A model generated the notes under the pieces. It did not search any database, was not told where the DNA came from, and was given only the letters and a program-made list of their open reading frames with translations. 64,000 nucleotides of DNA from Psychrilyobacter piezotolerans (GTDB lineage: Bacteria; Fusobacteriota; Fusobacteriia; Fusobacteriales; Fusobacteriaceae), in the NCBI RefSeq assembly GCF_003391055.1, contig NZ_QUAJ01000003.1, forward strand, positions 1 to 64,000, in the 5' to 3' direction. This document shows, in pieces, positions 60,988 through 64,000 of the stretch; position 1 is the stretch's first letter; each line of letters begins with the position of its first letter. A program made the translations under genes and the position numbers.

Positions 60988-61830
60988 TTGAATAAAAATT
61001 GTGAGATATTGGATGTAGAAAATGCAGATTTAAATGGATTTGAGAGTCGTGGGGAGATGGCTACTGACAGCTTGAGAAAAACCTATAGAAAAAAAATATG
61101 GAGAAAATTTGTCAAAGCTGTAAAGGATTTTGATTTGATTGAAGACGGTGATAAGATAGCTGTAGGAGTCTCAGGTGGTAAGGACAGTCTGCTGCTTTGT
61201 AAGTTATTTCAGGAATTAGCCAAAGATAGGACTAAAAACTTTGAGGTTAAATTTATCTCTATGAACCCGGGATTTGGAGCTATGGATATAGAGCAGTTTG
61301 AAAAAAACCTGGAGGAATTGGAGATCCCATGTGAAACATTTGATGCCAATGTATGGGAAGTAGCCTTTAAAGAAAATCCGGAAAGCCCTTGTTTTTTATG
61401 TGCAAAGATGAGAAGGGGAGTTCTATATAAAAAAGTAGAGGAGCTGGGGTGTAATAAATTAGCTTTGGGACATCATTTTGATGATGTGATAGAGACTACT
61501 ATGATAAATATGTTTTATGCTGGGACTATAAAAACTATGATACCTAAGGTCAGTTCTACCAGTGGGAAACTATCTCTAATAAGACCTATGGTATATATAA
61601 AAGAGTCTGAAATAATTAATTTTACCAAGAGAAACGGGATAAAACCCATGAGCTGCGGGTGCCCTGTAGAAGGTGAAAAAACAGATTCTAAAAGAGCAGA
61701 AATAAAAAAATTATTGGAAACTTTGGAAACTGCAAACCCAAATATAAAGCAGAGTATATTTAATTCTATGAAAAATATAAACCTGGATTATGTATTGGAC
61801 TATACAAGGGGAAATAAGAAGGATAAGTAA
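60988..61830 (+). CDS. TtcA-like PP-loop tRNA thiolation enzyme, copy 1
   Basis: 280 residues from a TTG start seven bases after GGAGG (60976-60980). The PP-loop ATP site is AVGVSGGKDSLLL (about 57-69). CFLCAKMRRGVLYKK provides a CxxC pair and LALGHHFDDVIETTMINMFYAG is the TtcA signature, with a later Cys in PMSCGCPVEGEKTDSKR. TtcA converts C32 of tRNA to 2-thiocytidine using an iron-sulfur cluster. A second, more divergent TtcA-like gene starts 44 bases downstream, so the two may modify different positions or form a heteromer. Confidence 0.85.
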   Translation: MNKNCEILDVENADLNGFESRGEMATDSLRKTYRKKIWRKFVKAVKDFDLIEDGDKIAVGVSGGKDSLLLCKLFQELAKDRTKNFEVKFISMNPGFGAMDIEQFEKNLEELEIPCETFDANVWEVAFKENPESPCFLCAKMRRGVLYKKVEELGCNKLALGHHFDDVIETTMINMFYAGTIKTMIPKVSSTSGKLSLIRPMVYIKESEIINFTKRNGIKPMSCGCPVEGEKTDSKRAEIKKLLETLETANPNIKQSIFNSMKNINLDYVLDYTRGNKKDK

Positions 61831-61874
61831 AAACCGCCAATTCAAAAATAATGCCCAAAGGACAAGGAGTCAGA

Positions 61875-62819
61875 ATGAAAATAGAAAAAATTGAAGAATT
61901 AGATGGTCTGAAATTTGAAAATTTCAGGTTTCAAATTATAGAGGATGAATTGATTATAAAAAATATCGGGGAGAAATATGAGATAAAGTTCTCCTTAAGT
62001 GAAAAAAGAAGGATAAAAATTGCCGATTCCATAGAAAAGCTTACAGGTTTAAAATTAAAATTTTCAAAGTTGGACGGGAGGGAGATCACATCATATATCG
62101 AATCCAAGGGGTTCAATAAGAGTATCTGGAGTCTGGCCGGGAAGGCTATGTGTGATTATAAGATGATTGAAGAGGGGGACAGGATAGCTGTAGGAGTATC
62201 CGGAGGTAAGGACAGTCTTACCCTCCTAAACGTATTAGTTCGTGTAAAGATGATAACCAGGGTGAATTTTGAGATAATCCCTATCCATATCCATCCCAAG
62301 CAAAAAAGTATTGCAACAAATGAAATTGAGGACTATTGCAAATTTTTAGGCTTGGAACTGATCATAGAAGAAACCAATCTGGAGGATATCTTATTTGGAG
62401 AAGATAAGATGAAAAATCCATGTTTTATGTGCGGGCGAATGAGGAGGGGAATCCTCTACAGACTGATGAAGGAAAAAAATATAAATAAATTAGCCCTGGG
62501 ACACCATAAGGATGATATTATCGAGACATTTTTACTCAATACCTTTTATCAGGGAAATTTAGGAGTGATGAAACCCAGGTATATGTCGAAGGAACATGGG
62601 GTAGAAGTTGTCAGACCCATGGCATATATCGAGGAAAGTACCATAATCAGGTATGCCCGTAGGATAAAACTGCCCATATTAAAATCTGAATGTCAGTACG
62701 AGACAAGTAAAGATTCCAAGAGATTAGAAATGAAAGAAATGATAGAAGAGTTGAGTAAAAAAAGTGAAAATATCAGAAGTGTAATTTTTAACAGTATAAA
62801 GCCGTTATTGAAAGACTAA
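61875..62819 (+). CDS. TtcA-like PP-loop protein, copy 2
   Basis: 314 residues from ATG 61875, five bases after AAGGAG. An N-terminal ~85-residue extension with no family resemblance precedes the PP-loop AVGVSGGKDSLTLL. CFMCGRMRRGILYRL gives the CxxC pair and LALGHHKDDIIETFLLNTFYQG the TtcA-type signature; the third Cys is in LKSECQYETSKDSKR. It is clearly homologous to the gene upstream, but the extension and Lys in place of Phe after GHH suggest different substrate use. A strong terminator follows. Confidence 0.82.
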   Translation: MKIEKIEELDGLKFENFRFQIIEDELIIKNIGEKYEIKFSLSEKRRIKIADSIEKLTGLKLKFSKLDGREITSYIESKGFNKSIWSLAGKAMCDYKMIEEGDRIAVGVSGGKDSLTLLNVLVRVKMITRVNFEIIPIHIHPKQKSIATNEIEDYCKFLGLELIIEETNLEDILFGEDKMKNPCFMCGRMRRGILYRLMKEKNINKLALGHHKDDIIETFLLNTFYQGNLGVMKPRYMSKEHGVEVVRPMAYIEESTIIRYARRIKLPILKSECQYETSKDSKRLEMKEMIEELSKKSENIRSVIFNSIKPLLKD

Positions 62820-62841
62820 ATTCTGAAGTTTATAGTAAATC

Positions 62842-62880
62842 AAAAAGAGGTATTTTCTACAACAGAAAATACCTCTTTTA
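62842..62880. terminator. Bidirectional terminator
   Basis: AAAAGAGGTATTTTCT mirrors AGAAAATACCTCTTTT around ACAAC. It separates the TtcA-like pair from the convergent kinase gene. Confidence 0.9.
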
Positions 62881-62886
62881 AAATTA

Positions 62887-63522
62887 TTATTTATTTATTG
62901 TTTGTCCGGTTTTTATCTCATCTAATCTGGCCTTAACTGTATCTACAAACCATTTTCTATCTTGAGGATTTTCTTTTATATCTACATTGTCCACATTGAT
63001 TCTCAAAATATTTGAAAGATTATAAGAGTTAAAATAGCTTTCATAATTCTGGTTCAAGCTTTCCCAATAAGATCTGGGAACGATCTTTTCATAGTCTCTG
63101 CCTCTTCTGCCGATCTTATCGACAGCACCTTCTACAGATGATTCTAAATAGATCATTAGTTTAGGAGGAGACAGGTGTTCCAGCATATTATGAAGGAGTT
63201 CCTCATAAAGTTCAAACTCTTCAGGTGCCATATCCCCGTCTTCCATGAGCATCCTGGCAAAGATAACATCACCATAGATACTCCTGTCCATAACACAGCC
63301 ATCCAATAAATTAGCTTCCTTTATCATCTTAAATCTCTTATTTAAGAAAAATATTTGAAGGGGAAAACTATATCTTTTTTTATCATAGTAGAATTTATCT
63401 AAAATAGGATTATTTAGAACAGGTTCTTCAAACAATGAAATTCCTAATTCTTTAGCTAAAATATCCCCTAAAGTACTCTTTCCAGCACCTACAACACCAT
63501 CAATACAAATAATTCCGTTCAT
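62887..63522 (-). CDS. Deoxynucleoside kinase (dGK/dAK type)
   Basis: 211 residues from ATG 63522, five bases after GGAG; an ATG at 63582 would put this site within the gene. P-loop ICIDGVVGAGKSTLG, then the family's FEEPVLNNPILDKFYYDKKRYSFPLQIFFLNKRF, DRSIYGDVIFARML (DRS motif) and a LID with RRGRDYE. It phosphorylates purine deoxynucleosides or deoxycytidine for dNTP salvage. It lies 79 bases after ruvA on the same strand. Complements the thymidine kinase at 7.2 kb. Confidence 0.88.
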   Translation of the reverse strand: MNGIICIDGVVGAGKSTLGDILAKELGISLFEEPVLNNPILDKFYYDKKRYSFPLQIFFLNKRFKMIKEANLLDGCVMDRSIYGDVIFARMLMEDGDMAPEEFELYEELLHNMLEHLSPPKLMIYLESSVEGAVDKIGRRGRDYEKIVPRSYWESLNQNYESYFNSYNLSNILRINVDNVDIKENPQDRKWFVDTVKARLDEIKTGQTINK

Positions 63523-63601
63523 ATCATCTCCATTCAATCTCGTTTTTTTAAAATATTCTTTATAATACATCATTTGCCTCACAAAATTTATTAATATAAA
63601 A

Positions 63602-64000
63602 TTATTTACTTATCTTTCTTAAAATATCTTTTATAGCCATTTCGATACTGTCATATGAATCCAAGTCTTTAGGAGTGACGAATTTATCTATGTCTTTTTT
63701 AGAGTATCCAAGAGCACCTAAAGCCAGGTAGATATCTTCTTCTAACTGGGCCTTGATACTGCCAGTACCACTATCTATATTGTCTACAAGTTGAAGGTTT
63801 TTCATCTTGTCTTTCACATCAACTATGAGTTTTTGTGATTTTTTAGCTCCTAATTTAGGGACCTTAGTCAGTAGTTTTGTATCCTCATTGGCTATTATCT
63901 GTTTCAGATCATTGATAGAAAAAGTAGACAGGATAGCCAAGCCAAGTGACATCCCTATTCCATTTACATTGATGAGGATCTCAAAAAAATCTCTTTCCCT
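63602..64000 (-). CDS. ruvA: Holliday junction protein RuvA, 3' part
   Basis: The frame continues past the right edge. The visible 132 codons begin with ERDFFEILINVNGIGMSLGLAILS, the first helix-hairpin-helix of RuvA. The second follows (LLTKVPKLGAKKSQKLIVDVKDKM), then the flexible linker and the C-terminal three-helix domain III (LALGALGYSKKDIDKFV), which contacts RuvB. RuvA binds four-way junctions and loads the RuvB motor. An internal ATG at 63952 is not the start. Confidence 0.93.
   Translation of the reverse strand, partial: RERDFFEILINVNGIGMSLGLAILSTFSINDLKQIIANEDTKLLTKVPKLGAKKSQKLIVDVKDKMKNLQLVDNIDSGTGSIKAQLEEDIYLALGALGYSKKDIDKFVTPKDLDSYDSIEMAIKDILRKISK

Noticed and set aside
1-64000. 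CRISPR arrays, tRNA and rRNA genes
   Set aside because: No regularly spaced identical repeats, cloverleaf-forming segments with CCA-type ends, or rRNA-like sequence were recognised by eye; a covariance-model scan would be decisive for tRNAs.

Overview
The window looks like chromosome from a low-GC, fermentative, Gram-negative anaerobe of the Fusobacteriota, most like the marine Ilyobacter/Propionigenium/Psychrilyobacter group. The genus is an inference from overall character and not from a marker gene. Supporting observations are outer-membrane components (a TolC-like lipoprotein and a beta-barrel), a pyruvate fermentation core (pyruvate:ferredoxin oxidoreductase, Pta, AckA), AT-rich purine-biased coding strands and strong AGGAGG ribosome sites. 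No rRNA, tRNA or CRISPR array was seen.

Layout. 1-6.9 kb: end of an IS91-like transposase, a tripartite drug efflux operon read leftward, its probable AraC/Rob-type regulator, uppP, and a 66-bp relic of a second emrB-like gene. 7-12 kb: an overlapping operon of a thymidine kinase-dethiobiotin synthetase fusion, a TruA-like protein with a C-terminal KH-like motif and an HD protein, then a B12-binding-type radical SAM protein. 12-17 kb: thioredoxin-like protein, cysteine desulfidase, MATE pump, PatB-type C-S lyase. 17.5-25.5 kb: ftsY with in-frame 42-bp tandem repeats, pta-ackA and nifJ. 25.6-28 kb: a divergent MATE/MerR pair with a textbook 19-bp-spacer MerR promoter, flanked by a duplicated terminator. 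28-34.8 kb is accessory: recR, a deleted Crp/Fnr gene, a very small transcription unit whose only reading frame has two in-frame UGA codons each followed by a similar SECIS-like hairpin (a candidate new selenoprotein), then a methyltransferase, a Ham1-like pyrophosphatase and an ABC-F ATPase flanked by direct repeats. 34.9-41 kb: RpiR regulator, an O2-dependent-type acyl-ACP desaturase, and a LytS/LytTR pair beside a CstA-type carrier. 41-50 kb: trpS behind a leader peptide with three consecutive Trp codons and a terminator (ribosome-mediated attenuation), recG, a phosphatase, a metallopeptidase-like protein and proS. 50-58.5 kb: envelope and hypothetical genes, rpmE, upp, and a coupled four-gene operon built around a divergent class I isoprenoid-synthase-fold protein. 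58.6-64 kb: glycosyltransferase, an APC-permease pseudogene, two tandem TtcA-like enzymes, a deoxynucleoside kinase and the 3' part of ruvA.

How genes fit together. The LytS/LytTR-CstA locus resembles pyruvate sensing and uptake (BtsSR/BtsT), and nifJ, pta and ackA form the acetyl-CoA/acetate/ATP route for that pyruvate. Drug defence is unusually well represented (EmrAB-type pump, two MATE pumps, ABC-F), and two of these units sit between duplicated terminator hairpins, suggesting that terminators served as joints for cassette gain. A dispersed ~50-90 bp hairpin repeat and a degenerate ATCTGTGTAATCTGTGACA-type repeat fill several intergenic gaps.

The observations most worth following are the candidate two-Sec small protein (30329-30484), the WWW leader in front of trpS (42321-42389) and the isoprenoid-synthase-like operon (55106-57742).
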